From positions 14,569,907-14,633,906 of the forward strand of contig LR990041.1 in NCBI GenBank assembly GCA_905147135.1: DNA of 64,000 nucleotides. Reading direction: 5' to 3'. Below are positions 56,375 through 64,000 of the stretch, one piece after another; the first letter of the stretch is position 1, and each line of letters starts with the position of its first letter. Under the pieces are notes generated by a model. That model ran no database searches, had not been told where the DNA came from, and worked only from the letters and a program-made list of their open reading frames with translations. The stretch comes from Blastobasis lacticolella (lineage: Eukaryota > Arthropoda > Insecta > Lepidoptera > Blastobasidae). A program made the position numbers and the translations under genes.

Positions 56375-56752
56375 TCTTCCCCTTCATGCGATAAGTCTGT
56401 AACATAGTCTTTAAGATATGCTGGAGGCTTTATAAAACGTTTTGGCCTACGTTCACAGTTACTCAAAGGTTCAGGATCCTCACTCAGTTCTGAATCCAAA
56501 GGTGACTCCTGAAAGCCCCCATCCTCAAAGGGAATGGTACATTGTCTAGGCAACATAATAGGAAAATCTGATGGCTTGGAAGTCGCTGATGGCTGATGAA
56601 CCGTGAAGGTCCACTATTTTGGCTGGTAACCACACATTTTCTTTGCGATACACAACATCTTGCCCTTTTTCCAAGGTATAATTGTAGTGTCTGGCAGTCT
56701 TATCATAATTATTTTTATTTAAAATATTTCTTTTTTCTTGATCACTTGTCAA
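56365..56752 (-). pseudogene. LTR element, C-terminal integrase region, two frames
   Basis: 56546-56752 encodes N-K-N-N-Y-D-K-T-A-R-H-Y-N and D-V-V-Y-R-K-E-N-V-W-L-P-A-K-I, typical of the region after the integrase core. 56365-56556 encodes an acidic stretch and R-R-P-K-R-F-I-K-P-P-A-Y-L-K-D-Y, ending in the LTR. The two frames differ, so a shift lies near 56550. Confidence 0.75.
56375..56385 (-). promoter_or_regulatory. Polypurine tract
   Basis: GAAGGGGAAGA on the minus strand, directly before the 3' LTR; primes plus-strand DNA synthesis. It is also coding (E-G-E-D). Confidence 0.85.
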
Positions 56753-57167
56753 AATCAGTTACTACTTTTGGAGCAAGCAAAATGTTGTGTATTGGCAATA
56801 TAGATTTAGTCAAACGACTAAACAACAATTGAGATGGAGAATATGGTGAAGCTAACACTGGGCTATTCCTATATTCTAACATAATTAAGTCTATGTCTAA
56901 ATTCTCATCCTTGCATTTTCTTAACATATTTTTAGCTATACCAACATATTTTTCAACAAATCCATTTGACTTTGGATACAGAGGGCTAGATGTAATAATA
57001 GAAAATTTATACAGCTTTGCAAAGTTTTTAAATTCAATAGAGTTGAATGGCATGTTGTCAGCTCTGAGAATGCTTGGTATACCATGAGTAGCAAATAATG
57101 GTTTTAATACTTTTATAACATTTGTAGCAGTCATGGAATTAACCTTTATTAGATCAAACCATTTCAA
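56742..57167 (-). pseudogene. LTR element, integrase core missing its first part
   Basis: 141 codons: F-D-L-I-K-V-N-S, T-H-G-I-P-S-I-L-R-A-D-N (second catalytic Asp), Y-P-K-S-N-G-F-V-E-K-Y (catalytic Glu). The segment carrying the first catalytic Asp, expected between the zinc finger and F-D-L-I-K, is absent, and the frame changes at the join near 57160. An internal deletion is the simplest reading. Confidence 0.82.
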
Positions 57168-60159
57168 AGGATTCCTTTACTTTCTTAGCACTGTATTTTT
57201 CACATAAACGACACTTACTTAAAGTATCCATTATATTGCTTTTCATGCCAGGCCAGAAGAATAGTGATTTGGCTCTACCTAGTGTTTTAGTTATGCCAAA
57301 ATGTGAAGAGTGTATTTTTTCCATGACAGCTTTCTCAAGAGATGAGGGAACTATAATCCTGTGATCTAAATACACAATATCATTTTCAACTACAATATTA
57401 TTTTTAAATTTCCAATAAGGTTTGACAAAATCTGCAACTTTATCAATATTCGTAGGCCATCCATTATTATAATATTCTATTAGCTTGGATAGTGTTGCAT
57501 CTTTACCTGAGGCTTTAGTAATCTCTATGAGAAAGCTGTCATTCACATTCACAGTATGAACGACACAGTCCAACGACTGTTCAAGTGTACTAGTCTCAGC
57601 TTTTGATGAAGCTCTGCTAATAGCATCTGCTATCAGCATTTGTGAACCCTTTACATACTGTACATCAATGTCATATAAATGAAGTTTTATTCTAATCTTA
57701 CGCAATCTTTGAGATGCAATTGAATACATTTCTTTTTTCATCAATGCAACCAGTGGTTGGTGATCTGTTTGGACTACGGTATGCCTGCCATATATATAAT
57801 AATGGAATTTTTTACAAGCAAATAGAATGGCTAAAAATTCCTTGTCAATTTGACCGTACTCACATTCAGCTTTACTAAGACTTTTAGATGCAAATGCAAC
57901 GGGTTGTTTATATTGCATCAAAACACAACCAATTGCATTTTTGGAACTGTCTGTCTGAATAGTTAATGGTTGCTTGGGATCAAAATTTCTTAACACAGGT
58001 GGACTCACAAGAATATTTTTTATTTCCTCAATACACTTTTCATGAGCCTTACCCCACTGAAACACAACATCTTTCTTTAAAAGTTCTCGTAGGGGGCTTG
58101 TTAACTCTGACAATCTTGGGATATAATCTCTCATATAATTTATCATACCCAGAAACCTTTGTAGACTTTGCTTATCTGAGGGTGAATCATAATCCATTAT
58201 AGTTTTAATCTTACTCTTGTCAGGCATCAAGCAACCACCAATTATCTCATGACCAAAATACTTTACTATTTCAGGGAGATACTGAAATTTTTTTAAGTTA
58301 AATTTTATGTTTATGTCTCGTGCTCTCATTAACACTTTCTTTAAAGCCACATCATGTTCCTCTTGTGTTTTGCCATATATTAGGAAATCATCAATGTAAA
58401 TAAATGTATTTTCAATCTCTTTAAAACAATTTTCACAGAGTTCTTGAAATATTTCAGCAGATATGTCTAATCCAAATGGCAAAACGTTAAAATTGTATGT
58501 ACCAAAAACTGTTGAGAAAGTACAAATCTGTCTACTAGTTTCAGAAAGACCAATTTGCCAAAAAGACTCTTTTAAATCTAGAACTGAGAAATACTTTGCC
58601 CCAGAAATTTTAGATTTAAGGTCATTTATAGTTGGTATCTCAAAATATTTCTTAAGAATACATTTGTTTAGATCCCTAGGGTCTAAGCACACACGAATTG
58701 CATTTTGGTCTTTCTCAACTATTACAATTCTATTGATCCATTCTGTAGCTTTATCCATTTTTGAAATAACACCTTTTTGACATAATCTATCAAGTTCAGA
58801 CTTAAGCTTCACTTTTAGTTTTAGAGGGACACGATGAGGTGGCTTTGAGATTGGTACAGACCCCTGTTTTAAAAGTATCTGGCACTCACCAGGAAATCTC
58901 CCCGTACCAGTAAATACATCATTATACTTCAAGACTAATTCTCTTTTCCTTGGATTATCTGCAACAATGTCATTAGCCAATAAGTCAACTTCATTAACAT
59001 GTTTCCTTACAACTAAACCTAGCATTGTACAGGTGTCTCTGCCAAGGGTTGGTTGAAACTGAGAGTCTGTTACAACAAATTCTATAAAGTAACATTTATT
59101 TTTTAATTTGACTTCCAACAATACAGAGCCATATACTTTAATACCTGTCTTGTTGTAAGCATATAGGTTACTTTTACAACATTCCAACTGCAAGTTTTTC
59201 CTTTGTTTAAGTATTTGATAAATGCTTAAAGGAATTAAATTAACATCTGAACCTGAGTCTAGCTTGAACCTGACACTTTTGGTGTCTTCTATTAATAGTG
59301 CCTGTGTCCATTCTATAGAACATACCTTCTGAACACTGCCACAGTAGAATTCACCATCACTATCTTCCTGGCTTTGTAGATTACTATCTGCAATAGCTTT
59401 CACAAATCTGCTACGGCACACTGAAGCAAAATGGTTGTATCGGTTGCATTTGGTACATAATTTACCTCGAGCTGGACATAGTTCAATTTTCCTTTCGTGC
59501 TGTCCTCCACACCATTTGCACTTTATTACCATGTTATTATGTACCATGTTAGGTTTACTAGGTCTACTTTTTTCAACCACCCTGTCAACCTTATTGACTG
59601 TGCCCTGAACCTCTGCAGCTTGATGCCTTCCTAATTCAGCAAGTCGCAACTTTGTAATAACAGTATCCAGCTCCGCATCGCCCTCTATTACGATATTCTT
59701 TTGAGTGTTTAAATCACTGGTGCCTAACACCAGTCTGTCACGCACGGCCTCATCTTCTGCTTTAAATTTACAGCTCTTAACTAATCGTTTCACATCAGTC
59801 AGGAAGTTGTCAAATGGTTCACTTTCCTCCTGCTTTCTGTTGTAAAAAAGAAACCTTGAGTGTAGCACGTTTTTCTTCGGCTCGCAGTATTCTCTAAATT
59901 TAGTCATTACATTTTCAAATTCGGTCTTCTCGTCTTCTGACAATGCAAAATTGTTGAATATTTTAATACCATCTTCACCAATAACATTCAATAATATCGC
60001 CACTTGCCTCACACCTGCACTTTTGTCCAAACCGGACGCCACCAAATATATTTTTAAGCTTTGCTCAAATGCTTTCCAATTTTCGGACAGATTCCCCGAC
60101 ACATTTAACTTTTCTGGTAGGTTGAACATCGACATTGTTGATGTAATCGGCTGCGCCAT
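57154..60159 (-). CDS. LTR element Gag-Pol frame (Gag, protease, RT, RNase H, integrase zinc finger)
   Basis: 1001 codons, a single frame with no shift between Gag and Pol. Gag-like N-terminal region to about residue 200; two zinc knuckle-like motifs near 215-250 (C-K-W-C-G-G-Q-H and C-T-K-C-N-R-Y-N-H-F-A-S-V-C); protease L-D-S-G-S-D-V-N-L-I near 302; RT with L-D-P-R-D-L-N-K and F-I-Y-I-D-D-F; RNase H with I-Q-T-D-S-S; integrase zinc finger H-S-S-H-F-G...C-R-L-C-E-K-Y near 945-985. It stops where the integrase deletion begins. The start codon spans the LTR/primer-site junction. Confidence 0.92.
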   Translation of the reverse strand: MAQPITSTMSMFNLPEKLNVSGNLSENWKAFEQSLKIYLVASGLDKSAGVRQVAILLNVIGEDGIKIFNNFALSEDEKTEFENVMTKFREYCEPKKNVLHSRFLFYNRKQEESEPFDNFLTDVKRLVKSCKFKAEDEAVRDRLVLGTSDLNTQKNIVIEGDAELDTVITKLRLAELGRHQAAEVQGTVNKVDRVVEKSRPSKPNMVHNNMVIKCKWCGGQHERKIELCPARGKLCTKCNRYNHFASVCRSRFVKAIADSNLQSQEDSDGEFYCGSVQKVCSIEWTQALLIEDTKSVRFKLDSGSDVNLIPLSIYQILKQRKNLQLECCKSNLYAYNKTGIKVYGSVLLEVKLKNKCYFIEFVVTDSQFQPTLGRDTCTMLGLVVRKHVNEVDLLANDIVADNPRKRELVLKYNDVFTGTGRFPGECQILLKQGSVPISKPPHRVPLKLKVKLKSELDRLCQKGVISKMDKATEWINRIVIVEKDQNAIRVCLDPRDLNKCILKKYFEIPTINDLKSKISGAKYFSVLDLKESFWQIGLSETSRQICTFSTVFGTYNFNVLPFGLDISAEIFQELCENCFKEIENTFIYIDDFLIYGKTQEEHDVALKKVLMRARDINIKFNLKKFQYLPEIVKYFGHEIIGGCLMPDKSKIKTIMDYDSPSDKQSLQRFLGMINYMRDYIPRLSELTSPLRELLKKDVVFQWGKAHEKCIEEIKNILVSPPVLRNFDPKQPLTIQTDSSKNAIGCVLMQYKQPVAFASKSLSKAECEYGQIDKEFLAILFACKKFHYYIYGRHTVVQTDHQPLVALMKKEMYSIASQRLRKIRIKLHLYDIDVQYVKGSQMLIADAISRASSKAETSTLEQSLDCVVHTVNVNDSFLIEITKASGKDATLSKLIEYYNNGWPTNIDKVADFVKPYWKFKNNIVVENDIVYLDHRIIVPSSLEKAVMEKIHSSHFGITKTLGRAKSLFFWPGMKSNIMDTLSKCRLCEKYSAKKVKESFEMV
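60148..60158 (-). promoter_or_regulatory. Primer binding site, probably for tRNA-Ser
   Basis: On the minus strand TGGCGCAGCCG begins directly after the 5' LTR. It is complementary to a tRNA 3' end CGGCTGCGCCA, close to animal tRNA-Ser (CGACTGCGCCA). It is also the coding start (A-Q-P). Confidence 0.75.
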
Positions 60160-60326
60160 GTATCGTGTTACAAAACAGTTAAATAAAACATTATAAATTG
60201 TAAAACTTGTGTAATTTGTGTATTCAATTTTAGATCAGTCCGTTACAAAAGTGACAGCTCCCACGCTTCGGTCACGTGGTCCAAGACCGTTCAAAAACCT
60301 CTTACTAGTATTAAACTTATGCCACA
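60159..60326 (-). repeat. 5' LTR
   Basis: 168 bp, identical to 56207-56374. Its last base is the A of the Gag start codon. Confidence 0.95.
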
Positions 60327-60492
60327 GACATGGTGATGTTTATGGTTCAATTTCTCAAAGCACGATGATGCTAATGACATGAAACTTGGTATTTATACTA
60401 AGTAGGATACTCGCAAGGAGTACCGTGTAGCGCTAGTTAATAGTGATACTTTAAGGTACTTAGGCTTGAAACTTTTCAGCCTCCCCTCGTAT

Positions 60493-60800
60493 ATCTGTTA
60501 CAATTTTTGTCGAAAAGTACTGGTCTGATTTCGATGCCATTTTTTAGATTCAAAAGGTATCATTTCAGGTTCTTAGAAATGTTTTATGGTAGTACACTAC
60601 CAAGGGCGTTGCAGCAGCCTGATAAGTCGGAATTCGATGTGGTTTTTGCATTTAAAAGCTGCCACTTCAGAGCAATTTCGTTTTAACATTGCAATAGAAA
60701 AATAATACAATAAAAACCATAATTTAAAAAATTTAAAACTATTGTAAAGGAAAAAGAATTAAATAATATTTATTGAATTTAAATATAACATTTTTATAGA
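60493..60800. other. Stretch with nothing recognised
   Basis: AT-rich sequence between the mariner and the next decayed element. Confidence 0.4.
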
Positions 60801-61662
60801 CAGTCCTTGCTGCACAGATGCAAAAAAAGCCTGGATGAGTATATGTCCGAACGAGTCTCTCCCAGAGTCTCCGATGCATCAACGGCTATAGGACGAGCCT
60901 TTATGCAAAAAAAATCTAAAAGATTTATTAGTTTCTTCGGCCAATCTTTCGGAACGGGCTCGTCTCCTAGCCGTGACAGAGCGAGAGTAAAGGTTCTGGC
61001 TGCAAGCAGTCCCCTCCTCGAATATCGGCACCGTCCTGGACAACTTATCGTTTGGGTATAAGATTGTTGGTCAATCTGGTTCGTCCACACTACTGTCCCT
61101 GTGGTGCGTCTGTGGATCCGCTAGGGCACCACTTTCTTGGGTCTCGGGTCATTCACTCGGGTCTTTCGTGTACCCGCAGCGCAGGCCGAATCTCCAGGCA
61201 CGCGGCAATCAATGACATCATTCGTAGGGCACTAGTCACCGTCAACGTACCATGGCAAGAGGCCCGACGGCATGACGCTCATTGGGTGGCAGCGTGGGAA
61301 GGCGCTGGTGTGGGACGCTACCTGTGTGGTCACACTGGCGCCTTCGCATGTGGCCTCCACTGGCAGCTGCGCTGGGGCTGCGGCCTCAGCTGCGGAAGAC
61401 CTCAAGCGGAGGAAATACGTAAGTCTAGCGCAAGACTTCGTATTTTAGCCGTTTGGGGTGGAAACGTTGGGACCGTGGGGCCCTGGTGCGAAAAAGTTAT
61501 TTGCAGAACTTTCCAAAAAATTAAATGACACCACTGGTGACCGGAGAGCTGGCTCGTTCCTCGGGCAACGGATTAGCATCGCTATTCAACGAGGCAACGC
61601 AGCCAGCTTTCTGGGCATTATTCCGGGGGACAACGGTGTGGACGACTTTTTTAATTTTTAGT
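60801..61662 (+). pseudogene. Decayed repeat-encoded protein (invertebrate retroelement-like)
   Basis: Across shifting plus frames: L-S-E-R-A-R-L-L-A-V, then G-I-R-L-L-V-N-L-V-R-P-H-Y-C-P-C-G, D-P-L-G-H-H, G-L-S-C-T-R-S-A-G-R-I-S-R-H-A-A-I-N-D, R-P-D-G...L-V-W-D-A-T-C, V-E-T-L-G-P-W-G-P and Q-R-I-S-I-A-I-Q-R-G-N-A. I know this chain of motifs as a repeated protein family in arthropod and cnidarian genomes, usually annotated with reverse transcriptases. RPDG...WDATC could be a restriction-like nuclease site. A short insertion splits H-H/G-L-S-C and several shifts are present. Confidence 0.6.
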
Positions 61663-62434
61663 ATTATTTTATATGTATTAGTGTATATTTTTGCTATTTT
61701 AAACTTAGGTATTAATGTATAGGTATTTTTATTATAACTGTAAATATTTTAATGTCAATTATTAAATTAAATTATCAAAAGTATAACAAAGAAACATTAA
61801 TAAAATCCAAAAACTGATTAAAACTAAAACCTAAATCTACCTACATATGTTCCCAATGTCGGTACTACTGGGGAAAATTCCCAAAAGGCTGGGCTGCATT
61901 CCAATGGCAAGGGCAATATCAATACGTTGAGCCAGCCCTGTGGTCACCGGTGGACCGGATCACTTGTTTTTAAAACCCCCAGAAGCTTGTAGCATCCGGA
62001 CCCCTCGGCCACAAAGTAAAATACGGCCCACCCCAAGCTACTCTGGCTGCCATTCTCGGTAGAACTAATTGGTATGGCCCTAGCAAAAATTTTGGATTTT
62101 CAAGTTTGACATTAATTAAAACTATTTAGATACAGAATATGGGCAGCCCACGAAAGATTTTTCGAGCAATCTGCTAGACGGGGGTTTAAAATATTATTTA
62201 GCCGTTTACAGTTTTACTTTTTAAATGTTCGTATTCAAATAGATTAATCTAGAACGATTTATTGTACTGGAACGACAATAATTACCCGGAGACCCAGTTA
62301 TCAAAACAGCAACGGCCGCTACTTAATCAAGAAAACAAATCTTGGGACATATTAAGTGAGTCTCAAATAAGAATAACAACAATATCACTATCGTGGTAGC
62401 GATAAAAACGACACGCGATTGTGTTTTCTCGTAG
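61663..62434. other. Stretch with nothing recognised
   Basis: AT-rich; traces of a repeat near 61850-62060 (GTCGGTACTACTGG, CCTGTGGTCACCGGTGGACC) but no family named. Confidence 0.4.
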
Positions 62435-62682
62435 AGCTTCGTAAAATAGTCCAGGAATTTAATCAGTACCCGTTTGGACGCTACGTAAGACGCATCTGGA
62501 CTATTCTAAGTGTTATAGTTGAATTTCATTTATGTGTGAATTTGGTGTTACCCAAATATAATGCTGCGTTCCACAGCTCTACGGCAGAGCTTCTACTGGC
62601 GGCATGTAGCGTACTATTCTACAAAGGTAAGAGTTACAAGGACGTTCTAAATGAATACCTAGATACAAGCCATACATTTTAG
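62435..62682 (+). CDS. Possible terminal exon of an unknown membrane protein
   Basis: The acceptor-like TTTTCTCGTAG precedes an open frame that runs L-R-K-I-V-Q-E-F-N-Q-Y-P-F-G-R-Y, then a hydrophobic segment (I-W-T-I-L-S-V-I-V-E-F-H-L-C-V-N-L-V-L), then A-E-L-L-L-A-A-C-S-V-L-F-Y and a polar tail ending in TAG. About 82 codons. No ATG opens it in frame, so it would be a last exon. I do not recognise the family, and no partner exon was found upstream. A chance frame is possible. Confidence 0.35.
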
Positions 62683-63974
62683 TTCAAGTTTTGTTTTTCA
62701 AAGTATGGTAGGGTACCTAAGTAATTTACAATATTGTTTTCAAATTACTACAAAGCAATAACAATTAAATATATTTAAATAAAGTAGGGATTAAATTTAG
62801 AATATCATTATTAAAAATAGTTATCGACATTTAAATAGTGTCAGATCGCCTACTTCAATAATCCAGGTGGGTACGGTCCCAGTGGGTACCGCGATGAAAT
62901 TATCTTAATAGCAGACTTACTAGAAAGTTTCTGCGATAGCGTTTTGTTGTTAATAGCGCTTACGCACTGTAAAACAATTTTAGTACTTATTTTTATTATT
63001 TTTGAAAAAGATGAAAATGTTCAGTTTCTGAACTATCTGAACTAAATCTAACATCATCACCTGATCTAACATCATCAAAAATATTATTGTAAATTTTTCT
63101 CAATGGGAAAGGGGCGCATTTTAAATTGCCTAGGGAGGCACACGGTTACGCGCTGTCCTAATTGGCAACGGTCGTGCGACGGAGGGTTTTGAGGTCTGCG
63201 AGCGAGCCCGTCTTACGATGCACGCCACGATGATTTGACGAACAAGTTTTACCATGTAGCTGGTACTGTAGTTTGCAAAACCAGGGCCGATGACGGAGAA
63301 AGGCTCTCTAGTAATGTAGGTTTGGATGGCTCCTGGGTCCAACAGGGACATCTCGCTTCTGTGATGATTGGTTTCTAGTTCTTCATAGTATGTTTTGATT
63401 AGAAAGCTACCGTTTAATATCAGAGGACCAATGAAAGCAAAGTATTACGTTTCGTCACTTCTACTTACCTACTATCTTAATTGCTCTTAGTAACAAACAC
63501 GCGTTTTCTTCGATATCGTCGTTGATAAATAAACGATTAATATTATTCACTTCGATAATTTGACAAGATTTGTGTACTTCCTCAATAGAAATCGATATCG
63601 TAGCGATTGTTTTTCGTAAACACGTAAAAATTCCACTTACTTAGATCTAGCCTAATGTATTTTTTAAAATCATAATTAGGTTACCATGTTGCTTTTTACA
63701 GTAGATAATGCCGCGATGACTTTCGAAGAAATTAGAATGGGTTCTCCACTATATTTTATTGTGTATCAATAATTGATACACAACTAAAATATATAATAAC
63801 AATCAATTATAGATTGTAAATTGGATATGTATATTGATAAATTGGAAAGTTTGCTAGAATACTACAACGCAGTTAGTCCCTGGTTGTTCGAGTTGTTTTA
63901 ATATTTTTACTTTTCCAACTTTTAATTTAGGTAGGAGAAGAAAACAAAATGGTATTTACGAAAAACCTGAGTTC
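62683..63974. other. AT-rich stretch with small motifs
   Basis: At 63150-63180 is the GCGCTGTCCTAATTGGCAAC motif also at 29497 and (reversed) 45000. At 63760-63782 is a perfect palindrome TGTGTATCAAT-A-ATTGATACACA. No gene recognised. Confidence 0.45.
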
Positions 63975-64000
63975 TGTTGATTCAGTTGGTTAACATGCCG
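63975..64000 (+). repeat. SINE family B, copy 5, cut by window end
   Basis: GATTCAGTTGGTTAACATGCCG is the head (A box) of family B. The rest lies outside. Confidence 0.5.

Larger units (their letters stand above)
56207..60326 (-). mobile_element. Ty3-type LTR retrotransposon with 168-bp LTRs, 4120 bp
   Basis: Minus-strand element: 5' LTR 60159-60326, primer site, one gag-pol frame, polypurine tract, 3' LTR 56207-56374. The LTRs are identical by eye and bounded by TG...CA. The 5-bp target duplication GACAT is at 56202-56206 and 60327-60331. Domain order PR-RT-RNaseH-IN is that of Ty3/Gypsy (Metaviridae-like). Very short LTRs and a Ser-tRNA-like primer site recall the mag lineage of insects, by inference. 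The integrase is damaged. Confidence 0.93.
55126..60490 (-). mobile_element. Mariner-family transposon, split by an LTR element
   Basis: TIRs of about 29 bp: CGAGGGGAAGCTGAAAAG at 55126 and its inverse (CTTTTCAGCCTCCCCTCG) ending at 60490, each flanked by TA (55124-55125, 60491-60492). Without the inserted LTR element and one target duplication the length is about 1240 bp, normal for mariner. The transposase lies on the minus strand and is broken. Confidence 0.92.

Overview
The window is animal nuclear DNA, almost certainly from a moth or butterfly. Short GC-rich exons sit in long AT-rich introns bounded by GT/AG sites. The background is dense with repeats of lepidopteran type: RTE 3' ends with GAT-repeat tails, tRNA-derived SINEs, hAT and PIF/Harbinger MITEs, a mariner, a PHD-finger LINE and a short-LTR Ty3-type element. 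No bacterial features, CRISPR array or rRNA gene are present.

One host gene is well supported. A class VI (ATP11-type) P4-ATPase, a phospholipid flippase, runs on the + strand from 14751 to 43375 in 19 exons. All 18 junctions keep phase, and the spliced exons give one open frame of 1115 codons plus a stop. It carries the actuator DGET, the phosphorylation motif DKTGT, the nucleotide-binding KGAES, TGDK and the hinge GDGAND, and both halves of the membrane domain. Only the first coding exon or exons (perhaps 25-30 residues) are missing, probably upstream of the window. Its M4 lipid-gate motif is unusual: PMSL replaces PISL and tyrosines replace the usual asparagine.

Region by region. 1-14750 is a repeat graveyard: RTE fragments, three SINE types, a 415-bp PIF/Harbinger-like MITE inside a SINE, a degenerate tandem repeat, and a 2.1-kb inverted-repeat element that contains a hAT MITE, which in turn contains an RTE tail. 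14751-43375 is the flippase, with introns full of SINEs, MITEs, hairpins, LINE tails and three scraps of the gene's own exons copied into the following intron. 43376-46700 holds the 3' UTR, a SINE tail and a 201-bp tandem duplication. 46700-51350 is a nearly intact LINE (PHD-finger ORF1, endonuclease/RT ORF2 with one frame break, TTA-repeat tail). 51430-54920 holds LINE fragments on the - strand, two copies of a 476-bp repeat and a large GGTCCAGGACCTGG-type minisatellite. 55126-60490 is a dead mariner split by a Ty3-type LTR element with identical 168-bp LTRs. 60800-64000 has a decayed repeat-encoded protein, one possible terminal exon of an unknown gene, and the start of another SINE.

The elements share machinery by inference. 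One SINE family ends in the same sequence as the RTE LINEs and probably borrows their reverse transcriptase. The LTR element has identical LTRs but a broken integrase, so it was probably copied in trans. Inverted repeat pairs flank flippase exons 6-8 and exon 10, an arrangement known to favour circular RNAs.
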